30,908 bases of DNA from JAPLYB01 sp964500015 (lineage in GTDB: Archaea > Nanobdellota > Nanobdellia > Pacearchaeales > UBA284): positions 1 to 30,908 of the forward strand of contig CAZCMN010000011.1 in the NCBI GenBank assembly GCA_964500015.1, given 5' to 3'. Below are positions 1 through 7,388 of this stretch, piece by piece. How positions within the stretch are numbered: the first letter of the stretch is position 1; every line of letters starts with the position of its first letter. A model generated the notes under the pieces. That model made no database searches. It was not told the DNA's origin and saw nothing but the letters and a program-made list of their open reading frames with translations. The position numbers and the translations under genes were made by a program.

Positions 1-2061
1 AACAACAGTGAAGAATTTGGTGGAATAGATTCTATTTTAGATGTTGATTTATGTTTAAAATTAGAAAAAATTGAGATTATAAAAGAAAAACAAGAATTTC
101 AACCCAAGATTCTAGCCTATGACATTGAAGCAGATGAACTTGAGATAGGAAGAGGAGAGATTTTAATGATTTCTTTAGTTGGAAAAAATTATGAAAAAGT
201 TTTAACTTGGAAAAAAACAAATAAAACTAAGGAAATAGATTTTGTTGAATTTTATAAAGATGAAGCAGATATGCTTGAAGCTTTTGTCAAAGAAGTTAGA
301 AAATTCTCTCCTGATATTCTTGTTGGTTATTTCTCAGATGGTTTTGACTTGCCTTACTTAAGAGCAAGAGCTGAAATAAACAGAGTTAAATTATCTCTCG
401 GATTAGACGATAAACAACCCTCTTTTGTCAGAGGAAGATATTCATCTGGAAAAATTTCAGGAATAGTTCATTTAGATTTATTCAGATTTATTGAAACAGC
501 ATATTCTCAATATCTACAATCTGAAACTCTTGGATTAAATGAAATTGCTTCTGAACTTTTAAGTGAAACTAAACTTGAATTTAATCATAAACATTCATCA
601 AAAATTTCAGAAGAAGAATGGATTAATTATTTTAAATATAATCTGCAAGATTCAGTTTTAACATTCAAATTAACAGAGAAAATCTGGCCTGATTTATTTG
701 AATTTTCAAAAGTAATTCAAGAGCCGTTATTTGATGTCACAAGAGCAGGCATGTCCCAGTTAGTTGAACTTTATATCATCCATAATCTAGAAAAATACAA
801 TGAAATTGCTGAAAAGAGGCCATTGAATGATGAAATTGCATTAAGAAGACAAAGAGGAAAATATGAAGGGGCTTTTGTTTTTCAGCCAACTCCTGGATTG
901 TATGAAAATCTAGCTATGTTTGATTTCACAAGTTATTGGCCAAGCATAATTGTAACTTATAATCTGTCTAGGTCCACTTTCTTAAAAGATGAAGAAGAAA
1001 TTAAAAAAGAATTAAAAGAAAAAACAGTTCAAGAAGTGAATATTAATCATAAAACCTATTTTTTTAGCAAGAAGCCAGGATTTTTTCCATTGATGTTAGG
1101 GGATATAATTGAAAAAAGAAAAAAATTCAAACAAGAATACAAAAAAGATCCCAATCCAATTACTAAAGCAATAAGCAATGCTTACAAATTGCTTGCAAAT
1201 GCTTCTTATGGTTATCAAGGATTTTTTGGAGCTAGATATTATTGCCCTGAAGCTTCTGCATCAACAACAGCCTTATCAAGAGAATTAACAAAAAGCACAA
1301 TTGACTTGATTAATAAAGAAAATTATGAAGTTCTTTATTCAGATACAGATTCAATTGCCTTTAAATTAAATAAACATTCAAAACAAGAAACCCTAAAGCT
1401 TTTAGAAAAAATAAATAAAAACCTTCCAGGAATAATTGAGTTAGATTTAGAAGATTTTTTCAAAAGAGGAATTTGGGTAACAAAAAGAACAGGCGAATTT
1501 GGAGCAAAGAAAAAATATGCTCTAATTGATGAAAAAGGAAAACTAAAGATAAGAGGTTTTGAAACAGTTAGAAGAGATTGGTGTAATCTAGCTCGCGAGT
1601 TACAAGATGATGTTCTTAGGCTTATCTTAAAACAGGGAAATGCGGATGATGCTTTTAAATTAGTTAAAGAAACAATTGAAAAATTAAAGACCAGAAAAAT
1701 TCCCAAAGAAAGATTGAAAATAAAAACCCAGTTAAAAAAATCAATTGAAGAATACAAATCTATTTCTCCGCATGTTACTATAGCTAAAAAAATGATTGAA
1801 TTAGATATGCCAGTTAATGTTGGCATGTTAATAGAGTTTTATATTGCAGAAGAAAAGGGCAAAAATAAAAAAGGAAAATCAGGAAAATCAAAATTGCTTG
1901 TTAGAGACAGGGCAAAATTAATGTCTGAAAATGATGATTATGATTTAGAATATTACTTAGATCATCAGATTATTCCAGCAGTTGAAAACATCTTAGATGT
2001 TTTCAACATCTCAATAGAAGATTTAAAAGGAAAGAAGCAGATGAATTTAGGTGAATTTTAG
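1..2061 (+). CDS. polB: Family B DNA polymerase, C-terminal ~686 residues (5' end outside window)
   Basis: Replicative-type family B DNA polymerase with 3'-5' proofreading exonuclease and polymerase domains. The frame is open from base 1 and reads LAYDIEA (Exo I, catalytic Asp/Glu) near base 120, so the gene starts before the window; about 100 N-terminal residues are missing relative to a usual ~780-aa enzyme. Exo II reads VGYFSDGFDLPYL and Exo III YNLQDS. Polymerase motif A is DFTSYWPSI, motif B is KAISNAYKLLANASYG, motif C is YSDTDS, followed by a KKKY segment and a thumb region (IRGFETVRRDW). Motif A has Tyr-Trp where most archaeal enzymes have Leu-Tyr, so the usual sugar steric-gate Tyr appears to be Trp. 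The downstream gene has its own TATA-like box, so no operon is evident on that side. Family assignment is very secure. Confidence 0.97.
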   Translation, partial: NNSEEFGGIDSILDVDLCLKLEKIEIIKEKQEFQPKILAYDIEADELEIGRGEILMISLVGKNYEKVLTWKKTNKTKEIDFVEFYKDEADMLEAFVKEVRKFSPDILVGYFSDGFDLPYLRARAEINRVKLSLGLDDKQPSFVRGRYSSGKISGIVHLDLFRFIETAYSQYLQSETLGLNEIASELLSETKLEFNHKHSSKISEEEWINYFKYNLQDSVLTFKLTEKIWPDLFEFSKVIQEPLFDVTRAGMSQLVELYIIHNLEKYNEIAEKRPLNDEIALRRQRGKYEGAFVFQPTPGLYENLAMFDFTSYWPSIIVTYNLSRSTFLKDEEEIKKELKEKTVQEVNINHKTYFFSKKPGFFPLMLGDIIEKRKKFKQEYKKDPNPITKAISNAYKLLANASYGYQGFFGARYYCPEASASTTALSRELTKSTIDLINKENYEVLYSDTDSIAFKLNKHSKQETLKLLEKINKNLPGIIELDLEDFFKRGIWVTKRTGEFGAKKKYALIDEKGKLKIRGFETVRRDWCNLARELQDDVLRLILKQGNADDAFKLVKETIEKLKTRKIPKERLKIKTQLKKSIEEYKSISPHVTIAKKMIELDMPVNVGMLIEFYIAEEKGKNKKGKSGKSKLLVRDRAKLMSENDDYDLEYYLDHQIIPAVENILDVFNISIEDLKGKKQMNLGEF

Positions 2062-2096
2062 TTGATTTTTAATATATATTCTATTTTTCAATAGTG

Positions 2097-2104
2097 TTTA
2101 TAAA
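2097..2104 (+). promoter_or_regulatory. TATA box of the M49-like peptidase gene
   Basis: TTTATAAA lies about 29 nt before the ATG at 2133, the usual archaeal TATA-to-start distance for a leaderless or nearly leaderless transcript. No Shine-Dalgarno sequence precedes the ATG. Confidence 0.6.
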
Positions 2105-2132
2105 CCTATTTTCTCTAATATAAAATTGAAAA

Positions 2133-3878
2133 ATGGGACGAATGCCTTCACCAAAAAAAATTCCCTGGGTTAAGGGAAATGGACAAAGAAAAGATTTGAC
2201 AACCTTTGGAGTTCCTTTTCCTGTTGATGGTTTGTCTTCTGAAGAAGTAGATGTTTTATGTGAATTGCAACAATCAGTTGGTGCTATAACCCCAATTTTT
2301 GCATTACAAAACGATCCAAGAACATTTGCAGTTTTAGGTGCTCTTAAACAACTAGAAGCACAAGTTCCTGATAGCCAAAAACAAGCAATTCAAAATTATA
2401 TTACACAATTCGAGATAATGGGTGGACCTTTTGATAGTGCCGGGGATAGTTATATTCTCCAAGTAGATCATTCAACCATTCCTTCTAATCATCCAATCAT
2501 GGCGTTTCGGGATTTTATTTTTGATGGTAAAAAAGCTCCAAAAGGCAGGGGATTCTACTCAGAAGATTTGGGTAAAAAACAATTTAATCAACTTGGTTCT
2601 GGAAAAAATATTGTCAATTCTACTGTAATGAGAAGAAATGGAAAATTAGAAGTTGTTTTAAATGAAGAACGATTTGATAGAGAAGTTGCCCCAGTTATTC
2701 ATCATCTTAGAAGAGCTGCACTTAAAACGGGGGATGAAAATTTAAGAAAGTATTTACTAGCCCAGGTAACTCATTTAGAATTTGGTTCAGAGTCAACTAA
2801 AACAAAGGCTGATCTTGCTTGGCTAGAAAATTCGGGAAAAGTAGATTTTATCTTTTCTACAGGACTTGAAACTTATGAAGATAGAGCCTTTGGAGTGAGG
2901 GGAACAGCACAAGGAATGGTGGGTATTTTAGATCCTTCTTATGATGAAACACTTAGAACCCATTTAAGATTATTACCTCAATGGGAAAGAACAGCTCCAT
3001 GGAAGCATAGGAAAGAAGCAAATCCTCCAAGAATAAGGCCAATAAGTGTTTTGAATGAATCTGGTAGTTATTACATGTTTCCGATGATAGTTAGTGCAGA
3101 ATCCTTGCCAAACGAGAAAGTATTTACAGACAAACATGGCGGAGTTAATCATTTATTAATAAATGTTACAAAAGCGAGATCTAAATCTCCTGCTGTTGCA
3201 GCAATGAGATCAGAATTTATGGCTAAAGATGAATTAAAAAAATATGGGGGATTAATGCCAGACATTGGGATGACAATGATCCTGGATCATGAAATAGGCC
3301 ATACTACTAGCGATAAAACCATAAAAGAAGATCCAAATAAATTTTGGGGTAAGAATTATTCTCTTTTAGAAGAAGCAAGAGCCGAGTTATTCAGTATGTG
3401 GGCATTAAAATCCTTGGTTGATGAAAGAGCGATAAGTAAGGATCAAGAAGTTGCAGGTTATTATTCAATGCTCATAGGTTGCATAGCTGGATTACAAATG
3501 CCTGCAATTGATCATGCTGGTTCAAGAAATATGATGTTCCATTATTTCATAAAAACGGGCGCAGTAAAAGAAGTAACAGAAGATAGCAAAACAAAGTATG
3601 TTGTTGATGAGATAAAAATGAGGGGTTCTGTTGAAAAAATGCTTGGGGAAATAGCAGATATTGAGGGAACTGGGAATAGAAGAGCATTTGATAAATTTAG
3701 ATCAGAATATTTATCAGATCAAAAAAGAGAATATTTTGCAGGAAGAATGAAAGAGTTTCCATTAGGTCTTGGACCAATTTTTGGAACATTACAACACGAT
3801 GGAAAGATAATTTATCCTGGAAGTTTCAGAGAGCAACCAAGAATTCAATTACTAGAGCAAATGGCAGAAGCAGCTTAA
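2133..3878 (+). CDS. Dipeptidyl-peptidase III-like (M49-related) zinc metallopeptidase
   Basis: Predicted cytoplasmic zinc peptidase of 581 aa with no signal peptide or membrane segment. Two pieces fit the M49/DPP III superfamily: a zinc site HEIGH at residues 386-390 (His386, His390, catalytic Glu387) followed 24 residues later by EEARAE (413-418), matching the EECRAE-type motif whose second Glu is the third zinc ligand; and ETYEDRAFG near residues 246-254, matching the family's PYExYED segment. The zinc motif is the short HExxH form rather than the HExxxH of classical DPP III, as in shorter bacterial relatives. The first ~100 residues are not recognised. The start is supported by the TATA box at 2097; a second Met lies three codons in. 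Substrate is unknown, and cleavage of short peptides is inferred from the family only. Confidence 0.72.
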   Translation: MGRMPSPKKIPWVKGNGQRKDLTTFGVPFPVDGLSSEEVDVLCELQQSVGAITPIFALQNDPRTFAVLGALKQLEAQVPDSQKQAIQNYITQFEIMGGPFDSAGDSYILQVDHSTIPSNHPIMAFRDFIFDGKKAPKGRGFYSEDLGKKQFNQLGSGKNIVNSTVMRRNGKLEVVLNEERFDREVAPVIHHLRRAALKTGDENLRKYLLAQVTHLEFGSESTKTKADLAWLENSGKVDFIFSTGLETYEDRAFGVRGTAQGMVGILDPSYDETLRTHLRLLPQWERTAPWKHRKEANPPRIRPISVLNESGSYYMFPMIVSAESLPNEKVFTDKHGGVNHLLINVTKARSKSPAVAAMRSEFMAKDELKKYGGLMPDIGMTMILDHEIGHTTSDKTIKEDPNKFWGKNYSLLEEARAELFSMWALKSLVDERAISKDQEVAGYYSMLIGCIAGLQMPAIDHAGSRNMMFHYFIKTGAVKEVTEDSKTKYVVDEIKMRGSVEKMLGEIADIEGTGNRRAFDKFRSEYLSDQKREYFAGRMKEFPLGLGPIFGTLQHDGKIIYPGSFREQPRIQLLEQMAEAA

Positions 3879-3920
3879 ACAAACTTTTTCTTTTTATAAT
3901 TTCTCAGTTGCGTTAGTGAC

Positions 3921-4544
3921 ATGAAAAAGTATAGCCCCCCAAGAGTTGTTGGAGATTATTTTGAAGACAGGATTTCTAAAATGTTTGATTTAGTTCGAAT
4001 AGATATGCATGAAGAAGGTAATGTCCCTGATTTAAGAGCTAGAGATGGAAGTTTTTATGTTGAGTGCAAAGCATCATCAATCAAGTCTAGTAGTGGTGGA
4101 GTTATAAAAGGAAAACAACTTGTAAGATTTCTCGAAGAAATAAATCAAAGAAGATTCTATGCCTTTGCTTATCACCCTATCTGTGATAGAATGAAGGATA
4201 ATTATCCAACAGCTCGAAGATTAAGAAATGAATTATCAAGAACATCAAATCAAGTCCAGTATTTTACTTTTCCTTTTAGTATTCTTTGTGCTTTTTATCA
4301 ATTAAAACCACACAGATACAAAGATAAAGCAAGAAAAGGTAATGAAGGAAAACAGCCTTTTACAACTATGAGTTATAGAGAAGCTCAAATGATTTTTTCT
4401 CTTGATACTGAATTTTTTAGAGCATTAAGATTAAATCCAGATGAATACAAGCCAAACCAGTTTCATGAAAGAGTTCACATCTTAACAAGACAAGGAAATC
4501 TAGAAGACAAATTAAAAGAGAACTTTCATCCTGAAGAGGTATAA
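3921..4544 (+). CDS. PD-(D/E)XK-type nuclease-like protein
   Basis: A 207-aa soluble protein whose N-terminal third fits the restriction-endonuclease-like fold: GDYFED (11-16) on the first helix, then VPDL with Asp37, then FYVECKAS with Glu48-X-Lys50 (a PD-X10-EXK arrangement), and Gln66 in a following helix. Known relatives include Holliday-junction resolvases, restriction enzymes and repair nucleases. The remainder (Arg/Lys/Tyr-rich, residues 70-207) is not recognised. A TATA-like TTTTTATAAT lies at about 3891-3900, roughly 20-28 nt before the ATG, so it is probably transcribed on its own despite being only 42 bp after the peptidase gene. No methyltransferase partner is adjacent, so a restriction-modification role is unlikely. 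The exact DNA or RNA substrate cannot be told. Confidence 0.6.
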   Translation: MKKYSPPRVVGDYFEDRISKMFDLVRIDMHEEGNVPDLRARDGSFYVECKASSIKSSSGGVIKGKQLVRFLEEINQRRFYAFAYHPICDRMKDNYPTARRLRNELSRTSNQVQYFTFPFSILCAFYQLKPHRYKDKARKGNEGKQPFTTMSYREAQMIFSLDTEFFRALRLNPDEYKPNQFHERVHILTRQGNLEDKLKENFHPEEV

Positions 4545-4568
4545 TCTGTAATAACCAAAACAAATTAC

Positions 4569-4598
4569 ACAAGACAACTTTGTGCTTCGCAGTCTTGT
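4569..4598 (+). repeat. Hairpin of the bulged-stem family (copy 1)
   Basis: Outer stem ACAAGA (4569-4574) with TCTTGT (4593-4598); 8-nt 5'-side bulge CAACTTTG (4575-4582); small inner stem TGC/GCA closed by TTC. It lies 25 nt after the stop of the nuclease-like gene, between convergent genes. Two other intergenic hairpins in the window have the same layout and nearly the same bulge. Confidence 0.5.
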
Positions 4599-4612
4599 CT
4601 TATTAATTTTAC

Positions 4613-4678
4613 ACTTACATCTGCCAAGCAATTTCTATCGATGAGATTTATACTTAACAACAAGATTATGAAACTTAC
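4613..4678 (-). repeat. GTAAGT-bounded intergenic element downstream of rnhB
   Basis: Read on the minus strand, TGTAAGTTT begins directly after the rnhB stop codon and AGATGTAAGTGTAA follows about 60 nt later. Between them, 4623-4653 matches 22411-22442 at about 28 of 32 positions (core TCGATGAGATTTAT). The same pair of motifs follows the PadR gene. Function unknown; a 3'-end or termination element, or a short dispersed repeat, are both possible. Confidence 0.45.
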
Positions 4679-4679
4679 A

Positions 4680-5372
4680 TTAGAAACCATCTAACTTCTT
4701 CTGCTCTTTTTTCTTAATATGTTCATGCCAAGTGCCCCATGTTTTTCTGAAAATTCCATGATTTTTGAATTTACTTGAATGTTTTTCAAGAAATTCAACT
4801 GTGCTAGGATCAGAAGGATAACCACTTCCAAAATCAATTCCTATTTCTTTTTTTATCTTGTCAATTTCATTATCTCTTGTTACCTTAGCAAGAATACTTG
4901 CAGCAGAACATTCAACATGATTAACATCTGCTTTATGCTCGCATTTAATCAAGACTTTTTTTTCAGATTCATCTACATGTCTTAAAAGATAATTTCTCCA
5001 TTCAACAGTATTTGGAGAAGGACAATCAACAACAATCTCAATTTCTCCTTTAATTTCTTTATCCATCTTCTTCAAGATTTCATTTATTATTTCAGCTGTT
5101 TTTATAGCTTCTATTCTATTCAAGTTTAATCCCACATTAGTTCGATTATCAATTTCAGCAGGACTTGTAGCAATAATATGATAACCATTTGAAATTTCCT
5201 TAATTTTATCAAATAATGCTTTTCTTTCTTTCCTAGTCAATTGTTTAGAATCCTTGCATCCAATTTTTTTAAGTTCTTTCTGGCCTTTTTCATTTACAAG
5301 AACACCTGCTAATAACATGGCACCTATTAGGGGCCCACGACCCGCATCGTCAACACCTATAAAAAACTTCAT
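4680..5372 (-). CDS. rnhB: Ribonuclease HII
   Basis: Cleaves RNA in RNA/DNA hybrids and at single ribonucleotides in DNA. The 230-aa length is typical. Visible motifs: GVDDAGRGP (6-14), KDSKQLT (40-46), VVDCPSP with Asp116, HKAD with Asp149, and SAASILAKVTRD (156-167), the strongest family signature. The acidic set is Asp8, Asp9, Asp116 and Asp149; the second position is normally Glu (DEAGRGP), so this enzyme has a Glu-to-Asp change in the metal site. The gene converges on the nuclease-like gene upstream. Its 5' flank (5373-5561) is shared with the divergent Dcd-family gene. Confidence 0.96.
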   Translation of the reverse strand: MKFFIGVDDAGRGPLIGAMLLAGVLVNEKGQKELKKIGCKDSKQLTRKERKALFDKIKEISNGYHIIATSPAEIDNRTNVGLNLNRIEAIKTAEIINEILKKMDKEIKGEIEIVVDCPSPNTVEWRNYLLRHVDESEKKVLIKCEHKADVNHVECSAASILAKVTRDNEIDKIKKEIGIDFGSGYPSDPSTVEFLEKHSSKFKNHGIFRKTWGTWHEHIKKKEQKKLDGF

Positions 5373-5561
5373 AAATTTTTAAAAGTCCTGCATTTAATTA
5401 GTTATCGAAAAGACTTTTATGTTGATTCTACAGTCTATAAGTGTAATATTTGACAAGTAGGGATTGTTTTTAAGAACAAAGCGCAAAATGCCTTGAAGCG
5501 CATCAAATTTTTATAATTTAATTAATCATAATATTTAAGAATACAAAAACCCTAATGAATT
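5373..5561. other. Divergent intergenic region with hairpin and repeats
   Basis: Lies between rnhB (minus) and the dcd-like gene (plus). It holds AAAAGTC (5381-5387) paired with GACTTTT (5412-5418), a CTATAAGTGTAA segment near 5430 resembling the GTAAGTGTAA repeats, the CAAAGCGC repeat at 5477-5507, and an AT-rich box ATATTTAAG near 5531-5539 that could be the TATA element for the gene at 5562. No coding frame is evident. Confidence 0.4.
5477..5507 (+). repeat. CAAAGCGC...TTGAAGCGCATCAAA repeat, copy 1
   Basis: Matches 6930-6962 across CAAAGCGCA, then TTGAAG(C/T)GCATCAAA. In each copy the two GCGC-type blocks (GCGC/GCGC here, GCGC/GTGC in copy 2) could pair. Both copies are intergenic. Confidence 0.45.
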
Positions 5562-6065
5562 ATGATTTTATCACAAAAAGAGGTTTTAAGCCAGATTAAA
5601 AAAGGAAAAATCAAGATTGAACCATTTGATATAAACGCTCTAGGTTCTTGTTCTTATAACCTGGCATTAGGAGAAGAATTTGCATTTACAACAAACAAAA
5701 CAATTAAACTTGATTCTGGAACAAACTTTAAAGATTATTTTAAGACAAAAATCTTAAAAGAAGTAAAACTAAAGCCAAATGATTTTGTTTTAGCAATTAC
5801 AAAAGAAAAAATAACCCTTTCTTCAGACATTGCAGCTTTTTTATCTGGGAGAAGCAGATTTGCCAGACTAGGGTTGCAAGTTCATTGTTCTTCTAATTTT
5901 GTTCATCCTTGCATTTCAAATAACCAGGTTTTTGAAATAAAAAATAATGGAAAAAATACGCTAATCTTAAAGCCGGGATTAAAAATTGGGCAGATAATTT
6001 TCTTTCAAGTTAAAGGAAAATCAGATTATCAGGGATTATATAAAAATCAGGATAAAATAATTTAA
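5562..6065 (+). CDS. dcd: dCTP deaminase / dUTPase superfamily protein (Dcd-like)
   Basis: Member of the trimeric dCTP deaminase family (dCTP to dUTP, pyrimidine nucleotide supply). The start MILSQKEV resembles the usual MILSD..I, and GRSRFARLG (96-104) is the family signature. Ser98, Arg102 and Glu125 have the same spacing as E. coli Ser111, Arg115 and Glu138, so the catalytic Glu is in place. The loop that usually reads DPG(F/W).G is HPCISNN here (115-121), an unusual change near the active site; no dUTPase-type Asp is obvious in this loop. The 167-aa length is slightly short for archaeal Dcd (about 180-200). It could be a deaminase, a bifunctional DCD-DUT, or a diverged paralogue. Confidence 0.78.
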   Translation: MILSQKEVLSQIKKGKIKIEPFDINALGSCSYNLALGEEFAFTTNKTIKLDSGTNFKDYFKTKILKEVKLKPNDFVLAITKEKITLSSDIAAFLSGRSRFARLGLQVHCSSNFVHPCISNNQVFEIKNNGKNTLILKPGLKIGQIIFFQVKGKSDYQGLYKNQDKII

Positions 6066-6251
6066 AATATAGCCATGCTCGGAGAGCACAACGTCTAGCT
6101 GAGTAATTATTTAAGATTAATAAATAATCAGACAAAAATTTAAAAAGTACTAGAAATTAAGTTGTAAGTTAAATAATCAATTGGGTTCTCAACGTTGGTG
6201 CTGAAGCACAGAACCCATTAAATAAAATCTGATAGATACATAATAAAAATC
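6066..6251 (+). other. Intergenic region with structured elements upstream of adk
   Basis: Contains an AT-rich hairpin at about 6101-6133 (ATTATTT/AAATAAT within CTGA...TCAG), a GTAAGTTAAA motif starting at 6164, and the bulged hairpin at 6182-6217. A TTAAATAAA segment just after the hairpin may be the adk TATA element. No coding frame is evident. Confidence 0.4.
6182..6217 (+). repeat. Hairpin of the bulged-stem family (copy 2)
   Basis: Outer stem TGGGTTCT (6182-6189) pairs perfectly with AGAACCCA (6210-6217). An 8-nt bulge CAACGTTG (6190-6197) sits on the 5' side only, and the inner stem GTGC/GCAC closes a TGAA tetraloop. It lies 34 nt before the adk start codon, so it could act in a leader RNA or as the 3' end of the dcd-like transcript. 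Confidence 0.55.
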
Positions 6252-6905
6252 ATGAAAATCGTTTTATTAGGCAGCCCAGGTGTTGGAAAAGGAACATACG
6301 CTTCTATGATTAAAGAGAAATACAGTCTAGTACATATCTCAACAGGCGATCTTTTCAGAGAGGAGATGAGAAAAGAAACTCCATTAGGAAAAAAAGCAAA
6401 AGAATATATTAATAAAGGAAATCTAGTTCCAGATGATTTAACAATTGAAATCTTAAAAAAAAGATTGCAAGAAAAAGATGCTGAAAATTTTCTTTTAGAT
6501 GGTTTTCCAAGAAATATTGCGCAGGCAGAAGCTCTAGAAAAAATAACGAAGATAGATCTAGTTATCAATTTTTATGCTTCTGAAAATGTTATTCTACAAA
6601 GACTTGGCGGAAGAAGAATCTGTAAAAAATGCGGAGCTATTTTTCATCTTGTTAACAGAATTCCAAAAAAATCAGGAATTTGTGATGAATGCGGCGGGGA
6701 ATTATATCAAAGAGCAGATGAAATGCCTGAAGTTATCAAAGATAGGTTAAATGTCTATAGAGAAAAAACTAAGCCATTAGAAGAATATTACAAAAAGAAA
6801 GGCATTTTAAGAGAAATTAAGGCAGATGAAGACATGAATTCTCCTAATTTTAAGACCGAAATTCTAGATAAGATTGAAGCTACTTTAGACCAAGTAAAAA
6901 ATTAG
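6252..6905 (+). CDS. adk: Adenylate kinase with zinc-type LID
   Basis: Converts ATP and AMP to two ADP. This is the bacterial-type, long-LID form of 217 aa. P-loop GSPGVGKGT at 7-15, AMP-binding STGDLFR at 30-36, DGFPRN at 83-88, and a LID with Cys124-X2-Cys127...Cys144-X2-Cys147 that should bind one zinc. The RADE segment (154-157) supplies the conserved Arg. Many archaea use a different, P-loop-only AdkA; the long form is common in DPANN and bacteria, which fits exchange across lineages (inference). It stands alone between two intergenic elements and reads toward the minus-strand tRNA cluster. Confidence 0.96.
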   Translation: MKIVLLGSPGVGKGTYASMIKEKYSLVHISTGDLFREEMRKETPLGKKAKEYINKGNLVPDDLTIEILKKRLQEKDAENFLLDGFPRNIAQAEALEKITKIDLVINFYASENVILQRLGGRRICKKCGAIFHLVNRIPKKSGICDECGGELYQRADEMPEVIKDRLNVYREKTKPLEEYYKKKGILREIKADEDMNSPNFKTEILDKIEATLDQVKN

Positions 6906-6929
6906 TTAGTCACAACTTAAATTCTAAAG

Positions 6930-6962
6930 CAAAGCGCAGGATTAAACTTGAAGTGCATCAAA
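6930..6962 (+). repeat. CAAAGCGC...TTGAAGTGCATCAAA repeat, copy 2
   Basis: Second copy of the element at 5477-5507, located 25 nt after the adk stop codon. GCGC (6934-6937) can pair with GTGC (6953-6956) using one G-U pair. Confidence 0.45.
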
Positions 6963-7012
6963 AGATTTCAACATAAATTATAGTTTGTACAAGAAAATTC
7001 TATTAAAAAAAG

Positions 7013-7088
7013 TAGCGGGGGCGGGATTTGAACCACGCGATCTCAAGGTTATGGGCCTTGCGAGGACTCCAGACTCCTCTACCCCGCT
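7013..7088 (-). tRNA. tRNA-Met (CAT), probably initiator, with an extra T-stem base
   Basis: Acceptor AGCGGGG pairs with CCCCGCT, discriminator A. D stem GAGG/CCTC, anticodon stem CAAGG/CCTTG, loop CCCATAA (anticodon CAT), T loop TTCAAAT. The A1-U72 pair is a mark of archaeal initiator tRNA; against this, the anticodon stem has only two G-C pairs next to the loop rather than three. The T stem should be GCGGG/CCCGC but the gene reads GCGTGG, one extra T, giving either a bulge or a sequencing error. Decoding of elongator Met or Ile2 cannot be fully excluded. Confidence 0.88.
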
Positions 7089-7136
7089 ATATTTAATCTA
7101 GAAATTTACCACTTTTAAATTTAACTTATAAAAATA

Positions 7137-7214
7137 TGGGGCTACTGGGATTCGCTTGAAAAACAGAAGTTTTTCGGCGTGCCAAAAATTCCTAATTTTT
7201 GAGCATGAACCCAG
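7137..7214 (-). pseudogene. Duplicated tRNA 3' half with its own T-loop insert
   Basis: Read on the minus strand it starts CTGGGTTCA, carries a 53-nt insert, and ends AATCCCAGTAGCCCCA. Without the insert it gives CTGGGTTCAAATCCCAG plus acceptor strand TAGCCCC-A, identical to the 3' half of the tRNA at 7241-7427; 7136-7152 and 7240-7256 are an exact 17-bp direct repeat. The insert folds into two hairpins (CAAAAATT/AATTTTTG and GAAAAAC/GTTTTTC) and differs from the 39-nt insert in the full gene. No 5' half precedes it. It may be a decayed duplicate, an integration scar, or a 3' half for trans-splicing. Confidence 0.65.
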
Positions 7215-7254
7215 TTCAAATCCCAAATATTAGGTTAAAATGGGGCTACTGGGA

Positions 7255-7293
7255 TTTTCATTGTCAGGAGGTATCGGAACCTCGGTTCTGACT
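7255..7293 (-). other. Predicted 39-nt intron inside the tRNA T loop
   Basis: The T arm reads CTGGG-TTCA-AAA, then stem GTCAG/CTGAC around GAGG/CCTC, then AA-TGAA-AAT-CCCAG. TTCA pairs with TGAA as the central helix, with bulges AAA and AAT; cutting after the second base of each leaves exactly the canonical loop TTCAAAT. Two extra A residues make the motif slightly relaxed. Introns after position 59 are rare. Confidence 0.65.
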
Positions 7294-7314
7294 TTTGAAC
7301 CCAGATCACACGCG

Positions 7315-7388
7315 TTCTAGGAGTAGGAGAATTTTTAGTTTTCTTTTCTCCCGAAGGTCTTTTCTTTTTCTAAAAGAAAAGAGGCTCG
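7315..7388 (-). other. Predicted 74-nt tRNA intron at canonical position 37/38
   Basis: A BHB motif is visible: central helix CTAG (32-35, 7394-7391) with CTAG (7320-7317), bulges GGC and AAC, flanked by the anticodon stem and an intron stem GAG/CTC. Cuts after the second base of each bulge give 7315-7388. The intron interior is A/T-rich with complementary TTCTTTT/AAAAGAA runs. Confidence 0.65.

Noticed and set aside
1335..1826. 163-aa minus-strand ORF inside polB
   Set aside because: Antisense to conserved polymerase motifs; composition is a mirror of the real gene.
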